In this document: piece after piece, positions 1 to 7,600 of the stretch | Numbering within the stretch: position 1 is the stretch's first letter | Layout of the letters: every line of letters begins with the position of its first letter | Assembly (NCBI RefSeq): GCF_016863495.1 | Contig: NZ_BOOZ01000002.1 | Coordinates: 62,001-126,000, forward strand | Length of the DNA stretch: 64,000 bases | DNA from: Micromonospora andamanensis | GTDB lineage: Bacteria; Actinomycetota; Actinomycetes; Mycobacteriales; Micromonosporaceae | Reading direction: 5' to 3' | Made by a program: the position numbers and the translations under genes | Notes under the pieces: model-generated | What the model was told of the DNA's origin: nothing | Database searches by the model: none | Seen by the model: only the letters and a program-made list of their open reading frames with translations

Positions 1-2
1 AC

Positions 3-698
3 GGCGTCGACCTGACTGTCGCGCGCGGCGAGCGGGTCGCGCTGCTCGGCCCCAACGGTGCCGGCAAGACCACGCTTGTGCTGCACCTCAACGGCATCCT
101 GACGCCCACTGAGGGGCAGATCGCGGTAGGTGGCCTGACCGTCGGCCGGGACCGGGCGACGCTTGCGGAGATCCGCCGCCGGGTGGGCATCGTCTTCCAG
201 GATCCGGACGACCAGCTCTTCCTGCCCACCGTCGCGGAGGATGTCGCGTTCGGCCCGGCCAACCTGGGGCTACGCGGGCCGGAACTGGCCGCCCGGGTGG
301 ACGAGGCGCTGGCCGCGGTGGGCATGTCCGAGCACCGTGACCGGACGCCGCACCATCTCTCCTTCGGCCAGCGCCGCCGGGTGGCGGTGGCCACAGTGCT
401 CGCGATGCGCCCGGAGATCCTGGTGCTCGACGAGCCGTCGTCAAACCTCGACCCGGCGGCCCGGCGGGAACTGGCCGGCATCCTGCGCACTTTGCCGGTG
501 ACCCTGCTGATGGTCACCCACGACCTGCCGTACGCGTTCGAACTCTGCGACCGCTCGGTCATCCTCGACGGCGGGCGGATCGTGGCCGACGGACCGACAC
601 CCGTACTGCTCGACGATGCGGAACTGCTCGCCCGGCACCGTCTCGAACTGCCCTACCCGTTCCGTCCCACCCCGGGCCGCGCGTCGATCAGGGAGTAG
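3..698 (+). CDS. ECF-type (CbiO/EcfA) ABC transporter ATP-binding protein, 5' truncated by window edge
   Basis: The frame is open from the first bases, so the gene begins outside the window. The visible part has a Walker A (GPNGAGKT, bases 48-71), a Q-loop in VFQDPDDQLF, the signature LSFGQRRR, a Walker B (ILVLDEPSS) and an H-loop (MVTHD). The QDPDDQLF block is typical of the cobalt/nickel/vitamin energy-coupling ATPases, so it probably energises a small-molecule importer whose membrane parts lie upstream. The last 11 bases overlap the end of the convergent membrane-protein gene. The exact substrate cannot be told from this fragment. Confidence 0.9.
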   Translation, partial: GVDLTVARGERVALLGPNGAGKTTLVLHLNGILTPTEGQIAVGGLTVGRDRATLAEIRRRVGIVFQDPDDQLFLPTVAEDVAFGPANLGLRGPELAARVDEALAAVGMSEHRDRTPHHLSFGQRRRVAVATVLAMRPEILVLDEPSSNLDPAARRELAGILRTLPVTLLMVTHDLPYAFELCDRSVILDGGRIVADGPTPVLLDDAELLARHRLELPYPFRPTPGRASIRE

Positions 699-1788
699 CG
701 GCGGCCGGTGCGCGGCGGGCGGCGGCGTGCAGGCGCAGCAACGCGGCGGCCAGCGCACCGGCTCCGCCCGCCAGCACGAGGACCACCAGGACCCGGGCGA
801 CAGTCGGCGGCCACGGCACCGGCAGCACGGCCCGGGTGAAACCGGCGGCGTTCGTCACCCCGGCGAACAGGGCCAGGCAGACGCCGGCCAGCGCCACCAC
901 GAAGTCGACGTCGGAACGGGGAGCCGAGGTCCGCTCACCGGTCCCGCCTCCGCCGCGCACCGCGCGCGCTCCGGCGGCGATCGCCGCCAGGCCGGTCAGC
1001 AGCGCCCACACCGGTCCGGTCAGCAGGCCGGTCAGTACGCCGCCGAGACCCTGCGACCCGGCGTCAAGCGTGCGCCCGAGGGCGAGCGCGACAGCAGCGG
1101 TCCCGCCGACGATCAGCAGCGCGCCGAGGGCGACGAGCGCCCGCCGGCCGGGGCCGGAGGTCGCCGGCAGCACCCCGAGCGCACCGACCGCAAGCGCGCC
1201 GACGGTGGCCACCACCCACCAGGTGTACGCGTCCGGCGGCGGTACCCAGTCCAGGGTGCCGCGGATCTCCGACGGCCCGTCCGCGTCGCGCAGCGGAACC
1301 ACCCAGTCGCGTACCCGGTGCTCACGGTCGGGCGCGGCGCGGACCTGGGCGGGCGGCTGCGCCTCGCGCCACAGCGCCCGCTGGTCGTGCCACCGGACCG
1401 TCGTGCCGCCGTCGAGGCGACGCCAGCGCGGCTCGGCGGCCGGGTCGGCCTCGGCCGGCAGGGCGGTGTCACCGACGATCGTGCGGTTGAGGTACGTCGC
1501 GGGCGAGCGGGAGTTCTCGTACACGCCGTCCGGTCCGACCCGCAGGTACGGCTCACCCGAGTAGCCGATCACCTCGATCGGAGTGTCGCCGGTGTTCGTC
1601 AGCTCCAGCCGGGCACCCGCCTCGATCACCCGTACCCGCAGGTCGGGTCGACCGGTGTCGGTGACGGTCACCCGGTAGTCGGTGCCGTTCGGTGCGTCCG
1701 CGCCGTGGGCGAGGGCGGGTGCGGCGGTCGCGAGGATCGTGGTGACCGTGGCGGCGAGCAGCAGCCCGGCCCGGGCGAGCACTGTCAC
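688..1788 (-). CDS. Secreted/membrane protein of unknown function in the sigma-DsbA operon
   Basis: The GTG start at 1788 overlaps the stop of the upstream DsbA-like gene in a GTGA arrangement, which fixes the start and gives 366 residues. It has an N-terminal signal peptide ending near APALAHG, an extracytoplasmic domain of about 150 residues (LELTNTGDTPIEVIGYSGEPYLR is its most conserved-looking part) and about four hydrophobic C-terminal segments. I recognise it only as a membrane protein type seen in actinobacteria near copper genes. The position as last gene of the ECF-sigma/MauE/DsbA operon suggests a role in envelope redox or metal handling, but that is inference. Confidence 0.75.
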   Translation of the reverse strand: MTVLARAGLLLAATVTTILATAAPALAHGADAPNGTDYRVTVTDTGRPDLRVRVIEAGARLELTNTGDTPIEVIGYSGEPYLRVGPDGVYENSRSPATYLNRTIVGDTALPAEADPAAEPRWRRLDGGTTVRWHDQRALWREAQPPAQVRAAPDREHRVRDWVVPLRDADGPSEIRGTLDWVPPPDAYTWWVVATVGALAVGALGVLPATSGPGRRALVALGALLIVGGTAAVALALGRTLDAGSQGLGGVLTGLLTGPVWALLTGLAAIAAGARAVRGGGGTGERTSAPRSDVDFVVALAGVCLALFAGVTNAAGFTRAVLPVPWPPTVARVLVVLVLAGGAGALAAALLRLHAAARRAPAAATP

Positions 1789-2501
1789 CTGCCGGCCGCC
1801 TCCACCGCTGCGGTGATGTTCTCCGGCGTCCACTCCCGTACCGGTTCCCCGTCGACCAGGATGCTCGGCGTACCTGTGATGTTGGCCTGGCTCGCCTCGT
1901 TGGTGACGTGCTCCGTCCACGACCGGTACTTCCCGTCGCGGACACAGCTGCCGAAAGCGTCGCGGTCGAGCCCGACCTCGGCCCCGATGTCGATCAGCTC
2001 GTTGTCGCTGAGGCCGGCACCGCCCTCCGGCGGCTGCCGCTCGAACAGCGCCTTGCCGAACTCGGTGAATTTGCCACCCTCGGCGGCGCAGCCGGACGCG
2101 GCCGAGGAGCGGGTCGAGTAGTCGGTGCTGGAGTAGCGGTTGAGGAAGGCCACCGGGTGGTACACCACCCGCACCTTGCCGTCGGCGATCAACTGTTCGA
2201 TGGTGGCGCCGCTGGTCTGCTCGAACTGCTTGCAGGCCGGGCAGAGGTAGTCCTCGTAGATGTCGATGGTCACCGGCCCGGATCCGACAACGATGCCGGT
2301 GCCCGCGTCGTTGGCGCCCGGCGGCGCGGTGAAGTCGTCGGACTGCTGGCTCGACCAGACGCTCCAACCGATCAGGCCCGCGATGACAAGCACCACCACC
2401 GCGCCCAGCGAGATCCACAGGGACCGCTTGCGGCGCCGCTCCCGAGCCAGCTGTTCCCGGACCACCCGGGCCGCGTCCTTGCGCCCCTTGCGACTACTCA
2501 T
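1785..2501 (-). CDS. DsbA-like thioredoxin-fold protein, membrane anchored
   Basis: 238 residues: a basic N-terminus, one membrane segment (about 28-49) and an extracytoplasmic thioredoxin fold of the DsbA/thioredoxin_4 type. The redox centre is C87-P-A-C90 in IYEDYLCPACK, and the cis-Pro loop is in ITGTPSILVDG. It should oxidise or isomerise thiols of exported proteins. It overlaps MauE upstream by 8 bases and the membrane protein downstream by 4, so the four genes look co-transcribed. The quinone-coupled partner could be the neighbouring MauE/DoxX protein. Confidence 0.9.
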   Translation of the reverse strand: MSSRKGRKDAARVVREQLARERRRKRSLWISLGAVVVLVIAGLIGWSVWSSQQSDDFTAPPGANDAGTGIVVGSGPVTIDIYEDYLCPACKQFEQTSGATIEQLIADGKVRVVYHPVAFLNRYSSTDYSTRSSAASGCAAEGGKFTEFGKALFERQPPEGGAGLSDNELIDIGAEVGLDRDAFGSCVRDGKYRSWTEHVTNEASQANITGTPSILVDGEPVREWTPENITAAVEAAGR

Positions 2502-2991
2502 CGTCGTCCTCCACCGGTTCGCCCGCCAGCGCGCCGTCAGCGGAGACGGCGGTGCGGGGCCAGATCAGCAGGAACCCGGCAAGCGCCAGGAAGCCGATGT
2601 CCCGGAGGATCTCCGGGAGATAGCTGGGGCTCTCCCCGGCCGGCAACTCGCCGCCCACCCCGAAACAGCCGCAGTCGATGGCCAGCCCGCGCGACCAGGC
2701 CGAGGCGATGCCGGCGATGAAGACCAGCAGCAGCGCCACGGAGACGCCGGCGGCCAGCCTGGTGGCCAGCCCGAGCAGCAGCAGCAGCGCCAACGCCAGC
2801 TCGACGAAGGGCAACGCCGCGCCGACCACCATCGCCACGTCGTACGGCAGCACCTGGTAGGCGTTCACCGCGCGACCGGAGGCGGCGAGGTCGCCGACCT
2901 TCGACCAACCGGCCCACAGCCAGACAACGGCCAGGCCGAGCCGGACGGCCAGCCCGAGCCAGGGACGCCAGGTGCGCATCATGCTGTTCAT
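2494..2991 (-). CDS. MauE/DoxX-family membrane protein
   Basis: 165 residues with four hydrophobic segments and the motif AIDCGCFGVGGE, whose paired cysteines are typical of the MauE branch of the DoxX superfamily. MauE proteins are linked to disulfide formation in methylamine dehydrogenase; here it lies between an ECF sigma gene and a DsbA-like gene, so it probably recycles DsbA. The start at 2991 is set by the ATGA overlap with the sigma gene; an ATG at residue 4 is an alternative. Confidence 0.85.
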   Translation of the reverse strand: MNSMMRTWRPWLGLAVRLGLAVVWLWAGWSKVGDLAASGRAVNAYQVLPYDVAMVVGAALPFVELALALLLLLGLATRLAAGVSVALLLVFIAGIASAWSRGLAIDCGCFGVGGELPAGESPSYLPEILRDIGFLALAGFLLIWPRTAVSADGALAGEPVEDDDE

Positions 2992-3638
2992 CCGGCCAAC
3001 GCCTCGCCGACCGCGTCGACAAGTTCGGCCCGCGCCCGCGCCACCCGGGAGCGGATGGTGCCCACCGGCACCCCCTCCACGGCGGCGGCCTCGGCGTAGG
3101 ACAGGCCGAGCAACTGGGTCAGCACGAATGCCCCGCGCCGCTCGGCGGTCAACCGGCGGACCAGGTCGGTCGCGCCGAGCTGACCGGCCGGGTCGGGGTG
3201 CGGCACGTCGGTGTGCGCGTGCGCGCTGAGCCGTTGATCGAGTCGCCGCCGCCGTACCACCGTGCGCAGGTGGTCGGCGCAGGCCCGCCGGGCGATGCCG
3301 AGCAGCCAGGTGCGGGCGCTGGACCGGCCGGCGAAGGCGGGCAGCGCACGGAACGCCCGCAGGTAGGTCTCCTGGGTGAGATCGTCGGCGCTGTCCGGAT
3401 CGACGAGCGCCGCGGCGAACCGCCATACCTCGGCCTGGGTGGCGCGCACGAAGGCGGCCTGGGCGACCGGGTCGCCGCCCCGGGCGGCCAGCGCCCACCC
3501 GGTGGCCGGGTCGACTGTCGGCTCCGGCTCCCCGTCCTGCGGCATCCGGGCAGATCGCCGGGGTCCGTCGGCGGCGCGGTCGGCGCCGACGATGCCGGTG
3601 TCGGCGGTGGCGGAGGCGTCGCGCGGGGCGGGGATCAC
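2988..3638 (-). CDS. ECF-family RNA polymerase sigma factor
   Basis: 216 residues. Region 2 is visible around DDLTQETYLRAFRALPAF and region 4 as LGLSYAEAAAVEGVPVGTIRSRVARARAEL. The GTG start at 3638 lies 8 bases after TAACCT, which fits a leaderless transcript; an internal ATG at 3545 would give a shorter protein with no long N-tail. It heads the MauE-DsbA-membrane protein operon and faces away from the copper genes. No zinc-binding anti-sigma gene is next to it. The arrangement resembles SigC-like factors of mycobacteria, which are associated with copper, but orthology is inferred. Confidence 0.9.
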   Translation of the reverse strand: MIPAPRDASATADTGIVGADRAADGPRRSARMPQDGEPEPTVDPATGWALAARGGDPVAQAAFVRATQAEVWRFAAALVDPDSADDLTQETYLRAFRALPAFAGRSSARTWLLGIARRACADHLRTVVRRRRLDQRLSAHAHTDVPHPDPAGQLGATDLVRRLTAERRGAFVLTQLLGLSYAEAAAVEGVPVGTIRSRVARARAELVDAVGEALAG

Positions 3639-3646
3639 GACAATTT

Positions 3647-3652
3647 AGGTTA
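3647..3652 (-). promoter_or_regulatory. -10 element of the sigma-factor operon (leaderless)
   Basis: TAACCT on the minus strand followed by 8 bases and the GTG at 3638. A match to TANNNT just before the start and the absence of a ribosome site suggest leaderless initiation. No convincing -35 was seen. Confidence 0.45.
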
Positions 3653-3852
3653 CGCGGCGAAACGGTGGGTAGCAGAGTCCTTCGGCCCTTCCATGGGGTG
3701 CGCCACTCCGGGAACTTTTCGGTCCCGGCGGCCGACTATCCGCCTATGACGTCCGGTCCGGTTCCCGCGCGCCCGCGCCCGATCATGGGAAATCGGGATC
3801 AATCGATGAGCGAGCTCGCCTGGAACGGGTGTCGTCAGCGACCATGGGCGTC

Positions 3853-5508
3853 ATGACTGCCGCCCACCGCCGCCGGTTCGCCCGGCTGGCCGCGACCGCC
3901 GGCCTGTTGGTCACCGTCGTGGCGCTGCTGCTCGTCCCCGCCGGCCCGGCCAGCGCCCATGCCGTGCTGTCCAGCAGCAGCCCGGCCGCCTCGACCGTGG
4001 TGCCCGCCGCGCCGGCCGAGGTGGTGCTCACCTTCAGCGAAACGGTCCGCAAGGTGCCGGACCGGATCCGGGTGATCGCGCCGGACGGGTCGCGCGCGGA
4101 TCAGGGCGAACCCACCTTCGCCGGCAGCGTGGTCAACATCCCGGTCGACACCGGTCGCGGCAACGGCACCTACCTGGTCACCTACCGGGTCATCTCCGCG
4201 GACAGCCACCCGGTCTCCGGCGCGTTCACCTACTCCGTCGGCGCGCCGTCCGAGCCGCCGGTGGACAGCGGCGACGACGGCCGGGCCAATCCGGTGGTCG
4301 GCACCGCGGTGAAGGTCGCCAAGTTCGTCGGCTACGCCGGACTGCTGCTGGTCATCGGACCGGCGCTGGTGCTCGCCCTGCTCTGGCCGCGCCGGCTGTC
4401 CCGACGCGGGCCGGCCCGGCTGGCCTGGACCGGCCTCGGCCTGGTGGCGCTTGCCACTGTGGCGACAGTGCTGCTCCAGGTGCCGTACACCAATGGCGGC
4501 GGACTGTTCGACGTCACCGGCGAAGGGCTGAGTCTGGTCCTCGGCAGCGCCTTCGGGGCCGCTCACCTGGTTCGTCTCGGGCTGCTGGCCGCGGTGGCGT
4601 TGCTGCTCCGGCCGTTGCTTGCCGGGCCGGTCGGCCGGACCGACCTGGTGATCCTGGGTGTCCTCGCCGTCGGAGCACTTGTCACCTGGCCGCTGTCCGG
4701 GCATCCAGCGGCCTCGCCCGCCCCTGCGGTGTCGGTGCTCGTCGACACGGTGCACCTGGGCGGCATGGCCGTCTGGCTGGGCGGGTTGGTGATGCTCGCC
4801 GTGTTTCTGCTGCGCCGGGCCGACGAGCGGGAACTGGGGGCGATCCTGCCGATCTGGTCCCGGTGGGCCGCCCTGGCCGTTTCCGCGCTGCTGCTCGCCG
4901 GCACTGTCCAGGCGCTGATCGAGGTGGCCACCCCGGCGGCGTTGGTGAACACCGCGTACGGGCGGCTGGTGTTGGCCAAGATCGGGCTCTTCGTCCTGGT
5001 GATCGCGGTGGCTGCCTACTCCCGTCACCTGGTACGCACCCGGGTCGCGGCCAGCCGACCGGCCCCGGTACGCCGGGCGATCTGGGCCGAGCTGACCATC
5101 ACCGCGATCGTGCTGGGGGTGTCGGCCACCCTGGTCCAGACGACCCCCGCCCGCAGCGTGGCCACCGACGTCGCCGCCGCCGACAGCGGATACTTCAACA
5201 CCACGGCGACCAGCTCGCTCTACTCCATGCAGATCGAGGTGTCACCGGCCAGACGCGGCAACAACTCGGTGCACCTGTACGCGTACACCCTCGACAACCA
5301 GCCGCTGCCGGTCGTCGAGTGGCAGGTCACGGTGGCCCTGCCGGCGGCCGGCATCGAAGCGATCCAGGTGCCGCTGTTGCCGCTCACCGACAACCACGCC
5401 ACCGGCGAGATCAGTCTCCCAGCGGCAGGGGATTGGGAACTGCGGGTGACCGCCCGTACCACCGAGATCGACCAGGCCACGGTGACCGCCACCGTGCCCG
5501 TCCGATAG
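3853..5508 (+). CDS. CopC-CopD fusion copper-transport protein with C-terminal FixH/YtkA-like domain
   Basis: About 551 residues. A signal peptide ends at GPASA, so the mature protein starts AHAVL, which puts the copper-binding histidine of CopC near the N-terminus. The CopC domain runs to the typical SADSHPVSGAFTYSV; then about eight membrane segments form CopD, and the last ~110 residues form a beta-rich YtkA/FixH-like domain (YSMQIEVSPARRG onward). It should bind copper outside the membrane and move it inward. GTG 3829 and ATG 3844 are alternative starts in frame; none has a strong ribosome site. It is followed after 13 bases by a YcnI gene. Confidence 0.88.
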   Translation: MTAAHRRRFARLAATAGLLVTVVALLLVPAGPASAHAVLSSSSPAASTVVPAAPAEVVLTFSETVRKVPDRIRVIAPDGSRADQGEPTFAGSVVNIPVDTGRGNGTYLVTYRVISADSHPVSGAFTYSVGAPSEPPVDSGDDGRANPVVGTAVKVAKFVGYAGLLLVIGPALVLALLWPRRLSRRGPARLAWTGLGLVALATVATVLLQVPYTNGGGLFDVTGEGLSLVLGSAFGAAHLVRLGLLAAVALLLRPLLAGPVGRTDLVILGVLAVGALVTWPLSGHPAASPAPAVSVLVDTVHLGGMAVWLGGLVMLAVFLLRRADERELGAILPIWSRWAALAVSALLLAGTVQALIEVATPAALVNTAYGRLVLAKIGLFVLVIAVAAYSRHLVRTRVAASRPAPVRRAIWAELTITAIVLGVSATLVQTTPARSVATDVAAADSGYFNTTATSSLYSMQIEVSPARRGNNSVHLYAYTLDNQPLPVVEWQVTVALPAAGIEAIQVPLLPLTDNHATGEISLPAAGDWELRVTARTTEIDQATVTATVPVR

Positions 5509-5521
5509 AGAGGTTCCATCG

Positions 5522-6292
5522 ATGTTCCGTCACCGGCGTTTCGCCGCCACCGCCACCGCTCTGACGCTCGGCGCCGTCGCCACGGCCGTGTTCGGCTTCG
5601 TGGCCCCGGCGTCGGCGCACGTCACGATCAGTCCCGAGGTGGCCGAGCAGGGTGGCTACGGCCGGTTCGCGTTCCGGGTGCCGAACGAGAGCGACGAGGC
5701 CTCGACCACCAAGGTCGAGGTGTTCCTGCCGGAGAACGCGGCAATCGGTTCGGTCTCCACCACTCCGGTGCCGGGCTGGACGGCAGCCGTGGAGAAGCGC
5801 ACTGTCGACCCGCCGGTCCAGGTGCACGGAGCCGAGATCTCCGAGGTGGTCGCCAAGGTCACCTGGACGGCGACGGCCGACGCGGCGATAGCCCCCGGAA
5901 CCTTCCAGGAGTTCCCGGTGCTCCTCGGCCCGCTGCCGGAGACCGACCAGATGGTCTTCAAGGCGTTGCAGACCTACTCCGACGGTGCCGTGGTGCGCTG
6001 GATCGACCTGCCGCCGGGGCCCGGTGGCGAGGAGCCGGCGACCCCGGCTGCGGTACTCACCCTCACGCCTCCGGACGCCGCTTCGCCGACGGAGGCGCCG
6101 GCCGACGCGCCCGCCGCGGCACCGTCCGACGACAGCGACGACGAGGGTGGCAACGGGCTCGCGGTGGGCCTCGGGGTCGCCGGGCTGATCGCCGGACTCG
6201 GCGGGCTGGTGCTCGGCGGGCTGGCCTTCGCCCGCCCCCGGCGCGAGGCCGGTACCGCCCCGGGCGACGAGGCGGCGACTCCCACCTCCTGA
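5522..6292 (+). CDS. YcnI-family (DUF1775) copper-binding membrane protein
   Basis: 256 residues with a signal peptide cleaved before AHVTISPEV; the mature N-terminal histidine is the known Cu(II) ligand in YcnI proteins. The DUF1775 domain spans roughly 34-165 (VPNESDEASTTKVEVFLPE, then VPGWTA), followed by a Pro/Ala/Asp-rich linker and one C-terminal membrane helix. A GAGAGG ribosome site precedes the ATG. Together with the CopCD fusion it forms a copper acquisition or buffering unit at the outer face of the membrane. Confidence 0.9.
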   Translation: MFRHRRFAATATALTLGAVATAVFGFVAPASAHVTISPEVAEQGGYGRFAFRVPNESDEASTTKVEVFLPENAAIGSVSTTPVPGWTAAVEKRTVDPPVQVHGAEISEVVAKVTWTATADAAIAPGTFQEFPVLLGPLPETDQMVFKALQTYSDGAVVRWIDLPPGPGGEEPATPAAVLTLTPPDAASPTEAPADAPAAAPSDDSDDEGGNGLAVGLGVAGLIAGLGGLVLGGLAFARPRREAGTAPGDEAATPTS

Positions 6293-6306
6293 GCGTCACC
6301 GCTGGA

Positions 6307-6336
6307 CAGGCCCGCCGGGTGATCCCGGCGGGCCTG
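6307..6336 (+). terminator. Rho-independent terminator after ycnI-like gene
   Basis: Perfect 13-bp stem (CAGGCCCGCCGGG, loop TGAT) directly after the stop of the YcnI gene; the T-run is weak, as is usual in high-GC actinobacteria. Confidence 0.75.
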
Positions 6337-6432
6337 CCCGCTTTCTGCGGCCGTGCCGTGGATATCCACTGATCGGTGGGTCGGCGTAGGTAAGGTCGGC
6401 CGGGTATCTGGCTACAGAGGGGAACAGGGCGC

Positions 6433-7359
6433 ATGCGTTTCGTGTGGACGCTGACCGGCATGCTGCTGCTGACCGTCGGCACCACCGCCCTGCTCGGTGC
6501 GGCCGCGCTTGGTCTGCTGACCGGTCACGCCGGCCCGGACGGGGCGTTCACCGCCCGGTTCGAGACCGTGCAGACCCCGGGACACGCGGTGGTGGTGACC
6601 GACCTTGACACCCTGGTGCGCCAGGAGGTCCCGTTCGCCCGGGGCGGTCAGGCCCGACTCCGGCTGGACGTACGTACCCCGGACGGGCCGGCCTTCGTCG
6701 GGCTGGCCCCGACCGACGAGGCGCAGCGGTGGCTGGCCGGTGCGCCGCACGCCGTGGTCCTGCGGATGTCGCTGGCCCGGGGTCCGCTGCCGGTCCGGCT
6801 GGAGCAGGCCACCCCGGCGGCCGGGACCTCGCCCACCGTCCCGGCTGCGCCCGCCGCGCAGACCTTCTGGGTACGGGCCGGCTACGGCGTGCTCGAATGG
6901 AGCCCCGGTGACCTGGCCGGGCAGCGGCTGAGTCTGGTACTGATGCGCCCCGACGGTGCCGCCGGGGTGACCCTCGACCTGCGGGCGGAACTCCGGGCCG
7001 GCTGGATCGCCCCGGCCACCTGGGGTGCCCTCACCGGCGGGACGCTGCTGGTGATTCTCGCCGCGCTGGTACTGCTGCGGCCGGTCCGCCCCCGCGAGGT
7101 GGTGTTCGTGGTCGAGCCGGACCAGGTGCCGGTGCTCGCCGGGCGACTCGGGGTCAGCTCGCTCACCGGCCTCGGCGCTCCGGCGCCGCCCGGCCCCCGC
7201 CGGCTGCCCGAGCGTCAACTCGTCTCGGTCACTGCCACGGTGCCCGCCACCACGAGTCGACAGGCGATCGGCCCCGTCCCGCGCCCAGCTACCCTCGCCG
7301 AACTTCCCGACCCGTCCACCCCAAACCGCCCCCTCCGCCCATCCGCCCCCCCGCCCTAA
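6433..7359 (+). CDS. Two-pass membrane protein of unknown function
   Basis: 308 residues: an N-terminal membrane segment (about 5-28), an extracytoplasmic region of about 160 residues with beta-rich character, a second membrane segment near 198-216 (GALTGGTLLVILAALVLL), and a cytoplasmic tail very rich in Pro towards the end. A GAGGGGA ribosome site lies before the ATG. No domain was recognised. It is transcribed alone, between the YcnI terminator and a convergent glycosyltransferase. Confidence 0.7.
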   Translation: MRFVWTLTGMLLLTVGTTALLGAAALGLLTGHAGPDGAFTARFETVQTPGHAVVVTDLDTLVRQEVPFARGGQARLRLDVRTPDGPAFVGLAPTDEAQRWLAGAPHAVVLRMSLARGPLPVRLEQATPAAGTSPTVPAAPAAQTFWVRAGYGVLEWSPGDLAGQRLSLVLMRPDGAAGVTLDLRAELRAGWIAPATWGALTGGTLLVILAALVLLRPVRPREVVFVVEPDQVPVLAGRLGVSSLTGLGAPAPPGPRRLPERQLVSVTATVPATTSRQAIGPVPRPATLAELPDPSTPNRPLRPSAPPP

Positions 7360-7391
7360 CCCCCCACCCCCGCTCGCCCCGCCCCCCACTC

Positions 7392-7494
7392 GCCGCGCCG
7401 ATCTTGCACTTGCCGCGCCGATCTTGCACTTGTGGTCGCGACAAAAGCGAACCTAAGGGGCATTTCGGCGACCAGAACTGCATGATCGGCGCGG
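7392..7494. repeat. Intergenic palindromic repeat with a tandem 20-bp unit
   Basis: A 20-bp unit (GCCGCGCCGATCTTGCACTT) occurs twice head to tail at 7392-7411 and 7412-7431. The second copy opens an imperfect inverted repeat: arm 7413-7441 pairs with arm 7465-7494 (GCGCCGATC-TGCA-TT-TGGTCGC is shared by both arms). This looks like a dispersed palindromic element of the kind found between genes in Micromonospora. There is no coding content. Confidence 0.6.
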
Positions 7495-7518
7495 GAGGGT
7501 GGGGTGGGGGTGGGGGTG

Positions 7519-7553
7519 GGCGGCCCTCCGTGCTGCCGACGCGGAGGGCCGCC
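7519..7553. terminator. Bidirectional hairpin terminator between convergent genes
   Basis: Perfect 12-bp stem (GGCGGCCCTCCG with CGGAGGGCCGCC), 11-base loop, located between the 6433 membrane-protein gene and the convergent glycosyltransferase. It directly follows a G-rich tract (7494-7520). Confidence 0.7.
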
Positions 7554-7600
7554 CTTCACCGGGGGATATCGGTGGCTCCGGGGTTTTGGTGACCCGGGGT

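Noticed and set aside
688..2418. Long 576-residue minus-strand protein
   Set aside because: Its N-terminal 210 residues are the DsbA-like gene in the wrong frame; the real start is GTG 1788.
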